Positions 39,746-51,894 of a stretch of DNA of 64,000 bases are shown piece by piece. The stretch lies in the NCBI GenBank assembly GCA_027886175.1, contig JAJNNQ010000026.1:10082001-10146000 (forward strand), in the 5' to 3' direction. A model generated the notes under the pieces. The model saw only the letters and a list, made by a program, of their open reading frames with translations. It searched no databases and was not told where the DNA came from. Position 1 is the stretch's first letter. Every line of letters starts with the position of its first letter. The position numbers and the translations under genes are program-made. Source of the stretch: Phylloscopus collybita (taxonomy: Eukaryota; Chordata; Aves; Passeriformes; Phylloscopidae).

Positions 39746-42442
39746 ATCAGAAAACCTGATAGGAAACAAATACAAAGCATAGATTATGCTTCTAACATTA
39801 GATTTCTTACAAGAAATGCATAACCTTTCAGATAAAGAATGTGGTTCTAATTCATGACATGAGTTCTGATAGAGACATCAAGTAAGGAAAGTTAGTATGA
39901 GTCAGGCTCTACAGGGATTTTGTTCATAAGCCTTGAGGAAACAAGCGTGAGCAGTAGCTCTATCACACTTTCAAATGTTCCTGGGCTGATTTAGATTTGC
40001 CATCTGAAGTGGTGGTGAGGATGCTGTTCTTACAATTGCTTTCACAATTGCAGTTTATGGTCCCTTGGGACTTTCACTGCCCTCTCCTGTAATGAAAAAG
40101 AGACAAACCACATCTCTCTGCTTTTTCAAAAACTTGTATCTGAGGCTGAGACATTTGGCCATCCATAGAGGGGTACCACTGCTTACAACATGCTTACACT
40201 GTTGAATTTTGATGGGAAAGCTACTTTGGGATGTAACTTCTTCTTCTAACACCTCCCAGAAAGTAGTTTAAGGTATGAATCTACTTTCTTTTCTCTTTCA
40301 CTTCCAAAAGCATTTGGACTAGCCTGGGAAGATCATCAACTGCCAGAACTAAAATTGCAACCAGAGTATCAGAAAAATCTTTTTCATAATTAAACATAGA
40401 TAGCACTCATCATGTCACATATATCAGAATGAGTCATTAAAGTTCAAAGCATGGAGAAAGCACAGCTAAGGCCTGATTAACAGTAACGTGCTTAGAGTGG
40501 TATGTAGAGCAAATAATTTACATGCTTTAAATACATCCAGGCTAGGAACTGAGCTGAACAGGGATGAGGCTGAAAGTTGTATGGTTAGGCAAGAGGCAAC
40601 AGTCCAACTCTAGCAGCTGGATTAAAAGACCAACATGTTTTGCTTTTCGGTCATCCAAAGTTCATCTTGCAATTCACTGATGCAGCCGCTGCTATGAGGG
40701 ATTTCTTCAATAGGAACTGGAGGGGGTTTTGTGATGGGGTGGGTTCCCAGGGACAGCTGAGGGCCAGCCACCTGCTCTCCAGGAACATGCTATCCCATTG
40801 GTGTGTGAGGAAATCCATCAATACATATTCCTTCTGCATAATATAGTGCAAGTGTGTGGAGAAATAGCAATTTAATTAAAGTCCACAGATGGTATTAATC
40901 ACTCTGCTAACAAGCACAGGTCATTTTACCTGTGAGGAGATAATTTCTCTAAATCAAACATCCTGTATGTCCCCTAAGTGTTTTCATCTTTTCATAATTG
41001 GATCTCAAACTGTTTTGAAGCACCTCTCATAACCAAACCCTTGTGCCAGCTGGATGTTCCCCCTGCGGGGGATGGAGTGCTTGCACTGGAAATCCTGCTC
41101 CAGTCATCACAATAACATGGAGACCGGTTCTGACTGTAACACTTGTGAGTTAAACTCCTCTCCCTGTCAGAAAGCAGAGCTGGATTAGGTGAGTAAATCC
41201 CCACCTCCACTTTCATCTCCTTGTGGACATTTAAATAACTCAACTCCAGTAATTACCCAATATAAACCACAGCTCATAGCTGCCAAAAATTCCTGAAGAC
41301 AAGAAGTGAATGTGCAGAGCAAGCATATGGGACCAAACAGAATAACACCCCGAGCAGGGAGAAGAACCTGTGAGTATAAGGCTGCGGTTTAAACCAGACA
41401 CAAGTACAGGCTGTAGTTAAAAGGAATGAATTTTCACATCCCTTCTTCCTTCTTGGTTTCCCAGGGCCCTAGACTCAGGTTTATGCTGTATCCTTTGCGC
41501 TGCCACTAGTATTTGTGAGGACATCTAGACTGGTGGATGTGAGGAAAAGGATTCAGCTGAGGAAAAAAAAAAAAAGGTTCCTTTTTGACACATTAGCTTT
41601 TGCATCTCTGAATGAGGAAATTTTTAATTGTCAAGTGAGAGAGAAATAAATCTGTGTTTTAAATTTCAAACTGAAATTCATCTGGAATTTTTTCCTTTTC
41701 TTACAGGTCTCTAGTTATAATATCCTGGTTTCTAGCTACAATGCAGTGCTGCAATATTCACCACTGCAATGCAATGTCCTATTTCATCTTAAACTGAAAA
41801 GTGCTCAACTTAAAATAAATGTACATAATGGCTAAATGAAAGGGCAGTATATGTGCCAAAAAGATCTAATGCCTTGCGTCTTTTCCTAAAATTCTTGTCT
41901 TTTCAACTATGGCATCAGTTCTGAAGAGAAAAAAACCCACAAAACCAAAAACAACAGCCTTGTGTCCTTTCTTCTCTGAGGAGTGAATCCTCGGATAATG
42001 ACACTTTTGCAGTTCATAGGTGTGTCTTAATCAAAAGACTACAAGCACAATGCATCTTCCCACAAAGGACAAAATGAAATAGAGGCCTGCAATACTTAAG
42101 GTGCACAGTCTAGTTCTTTAGGACACTGCCAAAGGCATTTAGTAAACCCATCCTCAATTACTGAGCTCTATCTGATCATAACGCTGTAGACATATCACTG
42201 TACTTGTAAAACCTGTACTGTGGCTCAAGAGCTCTCAGGAAGCCTACAAAGCTAATAATTGTGAGAGAAAATGTAAATAGCTCCAACTATATCTTTGTTG
42301 GCAACTCACACTGCTTGCAAGTGTTATTAGCTGCCAGCAACATATAAAAATATTTCAGACACAGAAGAGTGGTTTCTGTCATCCTAATTTCTCAAATTTG
42401 TCTTCCCTTTGAGGAACAGCTGGACTTTCTAGCACTTCATGT
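39746..42442. other. Unique sequence, no gene seen
   Basis: I see only small A-rich runs (about 41562-41575 and 41929-41957) and a GC hairpin with 6-bp arms at 41058-41072. No gene is supported. Confidence 0.55.
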
Positions 42443-42576
42443 CTATTCTATTCTATTCTATTCTATTCTATTCTATTCTATTCTATTCTATTCTATTCTA
42501 TTCTATTCTATTCCATCCCATCCCATCCCATCCCATCCCATCCCATCCCATCCCATCCCATCCCATCCCATCCCAT
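42443..42576. repeat. Compound pentanucleotide array: (TTCTA)13-TTCCA-(TCCCA)12
   Basis: Thirteen TTCTA pentamers are followed by a single TTCCA unit and then twelve TCCCA pentamers, all in the same phase. The two unit types differ by two T-to-C transitions, and the junction unit TTCCA is the single-change intermediate. The frame through it reads as Ile/Leu/Phe/Tyr/Ser then Ile/Pro/Ser/His repeats and is compositional. Confidence 0.97.
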
Positions 42577-45500
42577 TCATTGAGTTAATGAAGTGGCACT
42601 TTGCTTCCCCTGTTGGTTACTGAACTAGATTTTGAGATACGACATCAGGAAAAGGGACCCTCATTGTGCATTTTGCTGCTGGGAAAGGTCTCAGTGGATT
42701 TGGCATTGATATTTGGGCAACCATGAAGGTGATGTTGCCACTCTGGTGAAAACATTTAAGGCTACAGTACAAAATTAAATTTATTCAACCTAGAAATGAA
42801 GCTCACATTTTAGTAGTGAAAATTATTGAACATTTGCAGAGATTTTCCTAGTAATTTTAAGGATTTTTTTACCACTTAGGTTTCAAAATCTACAGCTCTA
42901 AAAAATGTTTAATGAAAGAATTGCAAAGTGACATTCTGTGTCCTGTGTCACCTACGACTGTGATGATTGCTGTCCCTTATTGTTTTCAGAACTAGGACTT
43001 AGTCCTGTTCCAGGGTGGTGAAGATCTGCACCTGCTGTATTTTTATGGCTATTGTGATTAATTTCAAATTTTTCTAGGAATAAGGGGAGAGCAAGCAATG
43101 ATGCCCGCTCTCCCTACTTACATAGACCATTCAGTGTGTATGAATGTTTGTGTGAGTACATGTTCTTCCTCCCACAGCTACCCTGGCTATCCTGGACCCC
43201 TCTCCCATACTCTCATGCTCCCTACAACACAAAATTGGGTTGGACCTATGCTAAGCAAGCCATCAATGACCAGAGACTTTCTGAAAGCTAAGGAAGTGAT
43301 GAATAAACAATGAATTTGAGCAGTGTTATGGAGCAAGCAAATTTGGGAAGTGAATCTAAGTGGGAGGGGTATAGGTGTGCACAGAACAATGGTAAGCTAT
43401 TCTAATGTAAAATAGGTAATTACCTAGAAAGAATTCAGGAGAAAAAGAGGGAAAACATTTCTGCAGCTCAAAAGATATAAAAAAGAGAGGAGGGTTTTTT
43501 TATTTTTTATTTTAGCTAGATGGAAAATTTCAGAAAAAAATTTAAACAGTGACTTTTTAAACTCCTGAAACTTCTTCAGATGAGTTATACTCCACCAACA
43601 TTTCAGTCAAACTTAAATCTTCTAATCCTTTCCCTCTGACAAAATCTCAGAAATTGTCTCTACTTAGTGGATTTAAAAGTGCTGCTGTTAAGTCGAATGC
43701 TATACATTTGCATAGAAATTCAGTTACAAAACAAATGCAAATGATTTCAGGGCTTTACAAAGTTTAGTATCAGGCCCCTCTCACTGTCTGACACAACCCA
43801 AAAGTTGCGGGAAGATAATCGATTGCTGCCCTGAACAAGAAAAACATCTTACCAGTAAAAATAAAACTGGTCTTTTCTTTCTGTAAATAATATCTTAAGT
43901 ATACAGCTTTCTTTAACCCATGGTGTTATTAAATCTGGCACTGATGTCATAAACACTTGGTAGGACTGTTAATTTTATGAGGAACCTTTAAACTATTTCA
44001 GACTAGAATTTTAAGATCTAATTTTAAGGATCTCTTTTTATGTATTGACATAATAGCAAAATATTAAGTCACAAGTTTGTATCATACTGGTTGCTTTCTT
44101 TGGTAATTTTTGATGTGCAGTATTTTTCTCACGCAGTTTTTGTATAGAAAAGGACATACCTCCTGCCCAGGTGCAGGGCAAACCCTGAGTACAACAGTTC
44201 TGATCCCACTTCCTGCATAGGCTTGAGGTAGGAGGAAAAGATGTAGACAATTTTTAAAGGGTTTTGTAATGGTCCTAAACTTTGTGGCTGGTCTGTTCTG
44301 AAGCTGTTCACAGAGTGCAGCAATGTGGATAGACGTGAACACTAATTAAGGGATGAGCTCTAGTGCTCTTGGGTGGCAAATGTGGATACTAGAAACTTTA
44401 ATGAAAGGTCAACTTTTTCTGGGAAATTTTATACAATTTTAAATCCTAAGGAACTAAACTAATGTGGTGCTAACATACTTGTCTATGTAGTTTAAAATTT
44501 GATCACTCTTTAAGAGGCAATTTCATTATTTTTTTTTTCATAATGGCAACACCTTCTCAAATCACAGTAGGATTTCAAACTTATTTAGATAGGAACAAAA
44601 TGCATGGAAATTTCAGCTCTTATTTCCCCCATTTATTCACACAACTGATTTTTAGTCCACTTCTAAAAAAAAATGTGTCTGAAAATTTTATAATCTAATC
44701 AAAAAATCGCTAATATAATCTATTAAAAAACAATTGTGTTGGAACAAAAGTGATGGAAGGAAGTGTTATGGTAGATTAAATGAATTTAACTTGAAAAACA
44801 AACAGTTCTTAGAGCTCGTGCTGAGTTTTAGGCTGTCCTTGAATTTGTTCTGCATATGAACTTCCTTCACAAGAGTGAAATAAACGCCTTCTTGGATATG
44901 TGATGGTAGTAGCATCTGCCATTCATTACACACCTGAGCAGGTAATCCTGAGTTATTCCTTTTATGACCTTATCCCAAGTATTGGTAAGAAATTAAATTT
45001 AGAGATAGGCACAAGTGAGCCAAAATTTTGGGAAATGATTGAGACAGCAATCCCTAACTCCAACCTGTAATGTAGTATTCTGTAAACTGATCTTTTTTTA
45101 AGTGCAAATGAATTCCCTGGTTTTATGATCAAGTTATGTAAGTCATAGATAGGTATGCATTTGAGAAGTGTCAAGAACACAGACTTTTACATCTCCTCTT
45201 TGCCTTCTCAGAATGTAAATCTTTAAATCATCTTTATATACACTGGCTATGTGTCAGTGTCAGATTTGTCCTCTGCATGTGTATGAAAATTTCAGTCCTT
45301 CCTTTCTGTGAGTTTAAGAAGCTTATATAGTTCCTTCCATGACAGCTAAATGAAGTTTTGGTGTCAGGCATTTTATATAAAGTTTGCTTCTCTTCTGAAT
45401 TTGACCTCATGTGATTCCTCAGCAATATTGAAAACTATAATGCAGCAAAAAGATTGAAAGCAAAACAAAAATAAGGAAGAAATCTTGTTTTCTTGTTTTT

Positions 45501-45882
45501 CTCTAAAAATTCCACTGCCCATAGAAACTCCCTGAATGAGGAGAAATGGCTTTCATAAGCATTTCACTTTTTTTACGTATTGAAATCAACAACCAATTAC
45601 CCTACTTGAACATGCACAATTAAAGCAATTATACAATTGGATATAACTCCCCTTATTTTGTCTGCTTAAATCATCAGGTAGTACTGTGAACAGCAGAAAT
45701 CTTTTGCCAAAATAATTTAAAATGTCTTCATTATAAAAAAGAAAATTAGTTGATAATCATCCTATTCTCTTTTCAGTTCCCTATAAGCTTCTCCAGCAGT
45801 AGCTACAATAATTCTCTGGACATTCACTTGTCACCAATGGTTCAAAAGGTAAAACATTCGACCTTTAAAGTATTTTATCATT
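42577..45882. other. Unique sequence, no gene seen
   Basis: No gene or repeat recognised apart from short A/T runs (for example T-rich 43494-43515). Stop-free stretches are at most 86 codons and mutually overlapping. Confidence 0.5.
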
Positions 45883-45924
45883 TATATATGGTCTCATATA
45901 TAGCTATATATGAGACCATATATA
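45883..45924. repeat. Perfect 42-bp palindrome
   Basis: Two 21-base arms, 45883-45903 and 45904-45924, are exact reverse complements with no spacer. The outer parts and centre are TA-rich (TATATA...TAGCTA), while GGTCTC and GAGACC sit in the middle of the arms. Symmetry breaks immediately outside. It can extrude a cruciform in DNA or a 21-bp hairpin (minus a few loop bases) in RNA. Confidence 0.95.
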
Positions 45925-47843
45925 GAAAAAGTTGCAAAATATTTTATTTTGATAAAAATACCATTTTTAGATTGTCAAAGCTTTCCTTTTTTCACATTTA
46001 TTAAAGGAAAGAGTTATTTGGTTTTTTTTAATGGTAATACACAATCTCTCTCTGCCACTCCTTGCTCAGTACCCCCGCCCAGGGCCTGCCTCAGATCTGT
46101 CCAGGGGCAAGGTGCTAAAGGTAGAGTGCTGTCCACCTGAGTGCCACTGATCTGCACACTTAATAACATAAATAACACCCCCCTCAAAGTAGTTCTTAAT
46201 TGGAAAAGAATTTTTATACTCAAATTTTGTAATACGTTTAATTACCAGCTCTGTAAGCCATTCAGGAACATTAGCAATTGCAGGCCCACCAGGTAACAAA
46301 GCTAATGCTTAAAAAAGTACAGGAAATTCAGGAAAACCAGACCAGTCTTTACTAAATTAGGCTTTAACTTTTGTGGATTTTATTGTCCATATACCTGATA
46401 GATTCAGAGGTTAAGTAATAACATATGGGCTTAGGCAAAAACACAGATGTACATAAAAATATGTTCTTGAGGAAAGCACATTAAAAGGATTTGGTTCCAT
46501 TTTCACAGCTGTAATTTATAGACTACCCAGGGCATTTTTAATGGCTTGTATCAGACATTACCAGGCTGCTATATGTGGCTGGATTCAGGTCTCAGTTCCA
46601 CCAGAAGAGCTATTACCCAAAGCTTTCTGGTTTTCATTCTCCTTGGTCTCCAGAACATGGGAATTAAAGGTACAGTGGCAATCCTTATCAATACTTTCAA
46701 AATGCTGAAGAAATTGGAATGACTTGAGAAAGATGAGGGGAAGGCACACATTTTCTGTAAAATCATTTTTCACTTTATGTCATTTTATTTCACTTTATGT
46801 TGGCATTTCTCTACTTTTCGAACTGCACTCCTCTGTAGCCCAATCTCTACTAAAGAATTCTTTGTGTCAGATTTCCATATTTTACAGCAAGTGAGTTACC
46901 TACTCCTTGGGTAACCTAATTGGAATCCAGCAATGGTAACACGTTTCTCTTTTGAGTTGCAAATGCCCATTTAACTGTTAGGTAAAGGCAGTGAAATGGG
47001 CCCCTGTTTGAATGCAGAGCTCTTTAAGGTCTAGGTGTTTTGTTACTCGCTGCATTTCGTTCCCTAAAAGGACTCAGGAACTACAGAGGCAATATGAATC
47101 TCTGTCACAGAGTATGGAGGGACTTCAAAACAGGCTGAAAATGTATTGTTTTAAAGCATTTCAGGTATGACCCTAAACAAACAAACAAACAAACAAACAT
47201 GCTCTACTCGTTCACCTCAGCATTTCTTGACTTGGCTCAGTGATGTCCAGACAGCATCTCCAAGGCAAAGATCAAGGGCCTAGCCCCACCCCTGCCTTTT
47301 CCATGTGGAAAGTCATTGTGAGGAACCATGGGAGACAATCCCAGGGAAACGCTGTGACCTCGCCGTGCCACTAACTAGATAGGAAGTTAAAGATATATGG
47401 GTTCCTGTAATGATGGTGATAATAATTAAGCTATGTTATTTTGCTACCAATTTTTCCACAAGGGGAGTTGTTAATTAGGCTACAGTTCTCTCATGTCTCT
47501 AGACCTTTATTTTTCTCCCCAGGCGAGAAATCTCATTGTCATTGCTGACCCTGAACTTTTTCCTCCACCATCATCTCCCTCAGGTTTATTACTGTGGTTG
47601 GACTCTTGCCAGAATTTGCCCTCACCCCGACCTTGTATTTGATGAAATACTTGTTTATACCTTACTCAGTTCTGCACTCAGCTAATGCAATCCCCTTCTT
47701 TATATTCCCTCCTGAATGATCTCCTTGAGTTGTCTGAATTTAATTCAGTGTTGCCAGGAGAGCGCAAGATGCATAGTCCTGTTGTAATAAGCTTATTTGG
47801 TAGGGGATAAAGAGTGGCAAGATGAGGATATAGGATTACAATA

Positions 47844-47845
<2 letters not shown>
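45925..47845. other. Unique sequence with small direct repeats
   Basis: TTTCACTTTATGT is repeated at about 46768 and 46788, and (AAAC)6 lies at 47175-47199. A locally GC-richer patch at 46050-46145 carries overlapping minus-strand open frames (46014-46223, 46066-46299). I could not match them to any protein family and do not call a gene. Confidence 0.5.
47175..47199. repeat. (AAAC)6 microsatellite
   Basis: Six uninterrupted AAAC units. Confidence 0.9.

Positions 47846-47893
<48 letters not shown>
47846..47893. repeat. Poly-T run, 48 bases
   Basis: An uninterrupted 48-base T run, the longest homopolymer in the window. On the minus strand it is a 48-base poly-A that follows a GC-richer stretch (47900-48145). 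That could mark an inserted polyadenylated transcript, but no AATAAA or target-site duplication was found. The exact length is likely uncertain in the assembly. Confidence 0.93.
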
Positions 47894-48145
47894 CCCTCTG
47901 ACATGCTCTCTTGTTTCTGCTGTCAGAGCCCCGCTTGGACAGATTGTTATTGAATGTGCCTGGGGTGGCAGGGACCCAACCAGACACAGGAGGCTGAGCT
48001 TGGCTGCTGCAGGAGCAGGAAGGCAGGTGGGCAGCCTGGCTGAACAACAGCAGCCTGTGAATAAAAGGGCAGGGGGTGCTGGTGGCTGCTGGGACTGAGG
48101 GGCTGTCAGCTTGCACAGCTAGTTCAGAGACCCTCAAGCTCAATG
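47894..48145. other. GC-richer block beside the poly-T run
   Basis: About 250 bases with many CTG/CAG words (GGCTGCTGCAGGAGCAGGAA and similar), distinctly richer in G and C than the flanks. On the minus strand one frame is open for 116 codons (47793-48143), but its last part is poly-lysine from the homopolymer. It resembles no protein I know. It may be the body of an old retrocopy or simply a GC-rich patch. Confidence 0.35.
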
Positions 48146-51015
48146 CTGGATGCTGTTTGGAGGGGAGAAGGGATCTGCAAGATGAGCCTGTCCTGGGGAA
48201 AATTTTGGCTGAGGAGTCATAGAGAGAGGAATGGGTGAATTGGGAGGATCTGGAGGAGTTGGGTATTTACACTGAAAGCTTTCTGGGACAGGTAAGAGAC
48301 AGTATGTTACTCATAGCAGTGTGCTTTTGAGGATGTTAAGTCTTCCCTTTAATTTAAAAGAAATGCAATCACTTTTAAGTTTAACCAGCTTCCATGAATA
48401 AGTCCAGCTCTGGGGTAAAAGAGAAAAAGGGAGGGAATTATTGAGGTGAAAGGGAAGGACTAAGCAGGAATGAGTTTGATAAAATGAGACCAAAATCTGA
48501 AGACATGAACAATGTCTAAGGGGTGATTCTGGGGCAATATCTGTGGAACTGGGTAACTGTGAAAAGAGAGTGCCCTAGAAAAGACTGCTTCTCTGCAGCA
48601 GTAATCATTTTTAATTGGAGAAGTGTCGAATGTGTGTTCCACCCACAATTACTTTGGGTGTCCCTGTAAAATGTCTTCTTTGTTTTTATCTTAGCTACAA
48701 TGAGAGACTGCCAGTGAAAAGGGTCTTGTAATAACAATAAATTGACTTGGTGGCTTTTCAAGCCCAATTTCTATAACAAGACGGTTTCAGGGACCAAGCC
48801 AAAATTAAAACATTCCTAGCAATGCTCAAAGGCAGAGAGTGCATCTCTCCTATTACTCTGCTTTTCTATTGACTCCAGTGTGCTCTGCACAGCCCACCCT
48901 TTGATTCCTCTATCAGGACCCCATCTCTGATTTAATCCAGTCTACTACTCCTGGAGCAAAGCTTTTCCAGAAGGAGACTAGACAAGATCAATGTCTGAAC
49001 ACATGTCTGTTTTAGAGTTCAACAAAAATCTTAATTCAAACTGTTGCATTCCATAGAATTAGATCACAGTTCCTAAGCATCTGTCATCTCGGGCTGTGTT
49101 TAGATCTACTGTCCTTGATGTTTGAGTACCAGAGAGGTGTTCGCTCAGATATTTTTCTTATTTCAGTTTAAAAAAAAAATTACGAGCTACTTTTTTGGAC
49201 AATCTAAAGCTTCTTCAGAATGACCACAGTGCTCACAATGAGACAGGAACACTACTGGTGTAAAATTATGTCTCAGAGATGCCCCAGATTACTAATAAAT
49301 AGGGTTATCTTGTTAGTGTTCTTTTTTCCATAGTAAATTTTGAGTTCCAATTATATTTATAATGTAAAATTATCTAAATAATTAAAGCCACCAAGGAAGC
49401 TATTATTAATTACTGCCCTTAATTTTTTGCAGAAATTACAGGATGTTTCTTCTGTTGCTTAATGGTGGACATAGCTTCTGTGAGCTGTCAGTGTCTTCTT
49501 AGGAAAAAAAAAAGTAATAAATGAAGTTTTCCTCCCGTAATATCAAAGTATCCTTTAAAATTTATAGGTGAATTTTACTGTTTTGATTCTTTGCGTTTCA
49601 GATCCAAGCTGTATCTCAGAACATCTGGGCTCTAATTAATTTTAATCCATAAAAGTAAAAATAATATGGCCTCCTCTTACTGAATAGAGAAATACTCTTA
49701 GAAATAATAACAACCCTAGAGTAATCAATCAGCATCTCACATGCATAAACCATTCTAGGATTGGAGAACCTTATTGTCCAGTTTCAAATTCTGTCCTGGA
49801 CTTGCTTACTGATCTTTATTGCACTATATGACATTTATGTGCCTGTTTCTTTATTCTAAAAACGTATCTGCTGTAAAACATTTTGGAGTCTAAGCCATGA
49901 ATTTCACACATTAAACGTGACTATTCTTATTAGAGCAAAATTTTTAAGTATAAGGGAGTTATACTGAGTGAGCTATCATCACTGATAAATGGTGAGAATT
50001 ATCCCCAAATGTTTGAAATCAGTTCTCTGATATGTGGACATTAGAATATGTGAAAAAAAAGGTAGATCAGAAGTTTATACTTATTAGAGCTGCAAAAATC
50101 CACACAAAAAACCAAGTTCAGAACATTGTTTAATGTGTTTCTATAATGTCACTGTGATCAAATTTCAGCTAATTGCTAAAACTTCATTAGGGATGTCATC
50201 AGATAGAAAAAATATGTTTAGATATATGAAAATTACTGTTTATAATGCATGGATACCATATCCAGTCAATAACTTAACCTCATTTCAGTTTTGCCCACTG
50301 AAACAATAACCCAATTTAACAGCTTTGATCTAACTTTTTAGACTTTTGAAGAATTAGGATCTTACTGTGGATTTGACATTTGATATCCAGAGCAATTTTG
50401 CTTTGACTTTAAATGCAGACCAAATTAAATAATTTACAACTTCAAATCACATTCGAGGAGTGTACGTTGCCACCTATTTTCTTTAATCCATCTCTCCCTA
50501 CCTAATGCTTAAGGAACCACCCTATTACAATCCTGCACTGAAAATAAATGGGAAAGTATGTAAGCATTCATTTAATGAAGTCCTCTCCAGTTCTTGGGGG
50601 ACTTTTTTTCCTACCTTGTAAGCCTTCTGTCTTCTACTTTGATTTAGATATTGTACAAACGTCATTTGACCTTTCTATCACCATCTCATGGAATCCTATC
50701 TGAAAATGTATTTACATGGTGCTAGGTGTATGCATCCAGGGGAATTTTGGCTAGCAAGATTTTTAAGTTTAAAAACATGTAAAAAGAAAGCAGAAAATGC
50801 GTTTTAAAAACATTGAAATATGCTAAGTGGGCATATAAACACATGACATTTTAGATCTTCCACTCTCCAACTCAGCTTCTACTGAATTGTAGGAACATCC
50901 AGTAAACCCAATATTTTTTCTATAGCAGTTCCTTGAAAAGTTAAAGTTTTGTGCCACAGAGTGCCCAGAATCACTTTAGGTTATCAAAATCAAGTTTTTC
51001 AACCCAATGTTTTTC
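48146..51015. other. Unique AT-rich sequence, no gene seen
   Basis: Nothing recognised. From about 48.8 to 51.0 kb there is not even an open stretch of 60 codons. Confidence 0.55.
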
Positions 51016-51039
51016 TCAGCCCAGACTTGTCTGGGCTGA
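51016..51039. repeat. Perfect hairpin, 10-bp arms
   Basis: TCAGCCCAGA, a CTTG spacer, then TCTGGGCTGA: exact inverted arms with a 4-base loop, just upstream of the plus-strand CR1 tail. Confidence 0.9.
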
Positions 51040-51042
51040 ATG

Positions 51043-51183
51043 TCACTTGGAGATACTCAAAACTCAGCTGGACAAGGCATAAAACAACATGATTTAATTT
51101 TGAAGTTGGTCTTGCCCAGAAAAAGGGGGCGGACCCTTAGCTCTCCAGAGGCGCCCTCCAAACTAAATTGTTCTATGATTTTA
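51043..51183 (+). mobile_element. CR1 LINE 3'-end fragment, plus strand
   Basis: CTTGGAGATACTCAAAACTC and AGCTGGACAAGG correspond to the end of the CR1 reverse-transcriptase ORF (GGAGATATTCAAAACCCGCCTGG-like). The 3' untranslated end follows: a GGCGGACCC...CTCTCCAGAGG stretch, then CCCTCCAAACTAAATTG and the tail TTCTATGATTTTAT (to 51183). The fragment is short and strongly diverged, with an altered middle. It lies on the strand opposite to the CR1 at 51.9 kb. Confidence 0.75.
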
Positions 51184-51894
51184 TAACTGCTGGCTTGCAT
51201 TAAATCTATAATTGTTCAATCCACACCCAGATTTTACTCAGCACCAATGGATATATTCCTGATTGATTAGCACTTATAAAGAGAGCGAGCAGTCTGGTTC
51301 TTCTAGGTATGAATTATGGTCTGTCCCATGCGTGAATTAAGCTAAAACTGGTATGGGACACTCGAAGGCTGTACAGAAAAACAGTGTCTGTTCAGGATGG
51401 TAACTGAATTTTGTCCCCAAGCCAAGGCATAGGTCACAACTGAGCTGGCAAATGGACAAACTGATGTAGGATTTATTTAGGTCAGCCCTAGTTCCTTCCA
51501 GGGGAGACTTGTTTAGTCTCCCCTAGGCATTGCCAGGGCTAGGAATATGTGAAATCAACCTAGTTGTCTATAGCACTAACATCTTTTCACAGGAACATGT
51601 CAATTTGTGGTATAAATCAGCAACATATGCACAAACTCTGAGTTCTGTTATTCCCTCTTGAACATAATACATGTGCTTTACAGAGTAAAGCATAAAACTA
51701 GGAGTCAATGAGATGGCTGAAAAGGATATTTTCAGTATCCAGTTATAGGAATCAGCACAAGTGCAATCCTGTTTGACACATTTACTCTCTTGTGCTCATG
51801 ATTTTGGACAGGTTTCCAGTTCTGAATATCTGACACAGGATATCATCCCAATTTTTCTCATTCTCCAGTGGATCTACAAAATCCACTGAGGAGA
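51184..51894. other. Unique sequence with two more hairpins
   Basis: TGTCCCAT (51322-51329) pairs with ATGGGACA (51353-51360). AGGGGAGACT (51500-51509) pairs with AGTCTCCCCT (51515-51524) around a 5-base loop. No gene is seen. Confidence 0.6.
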
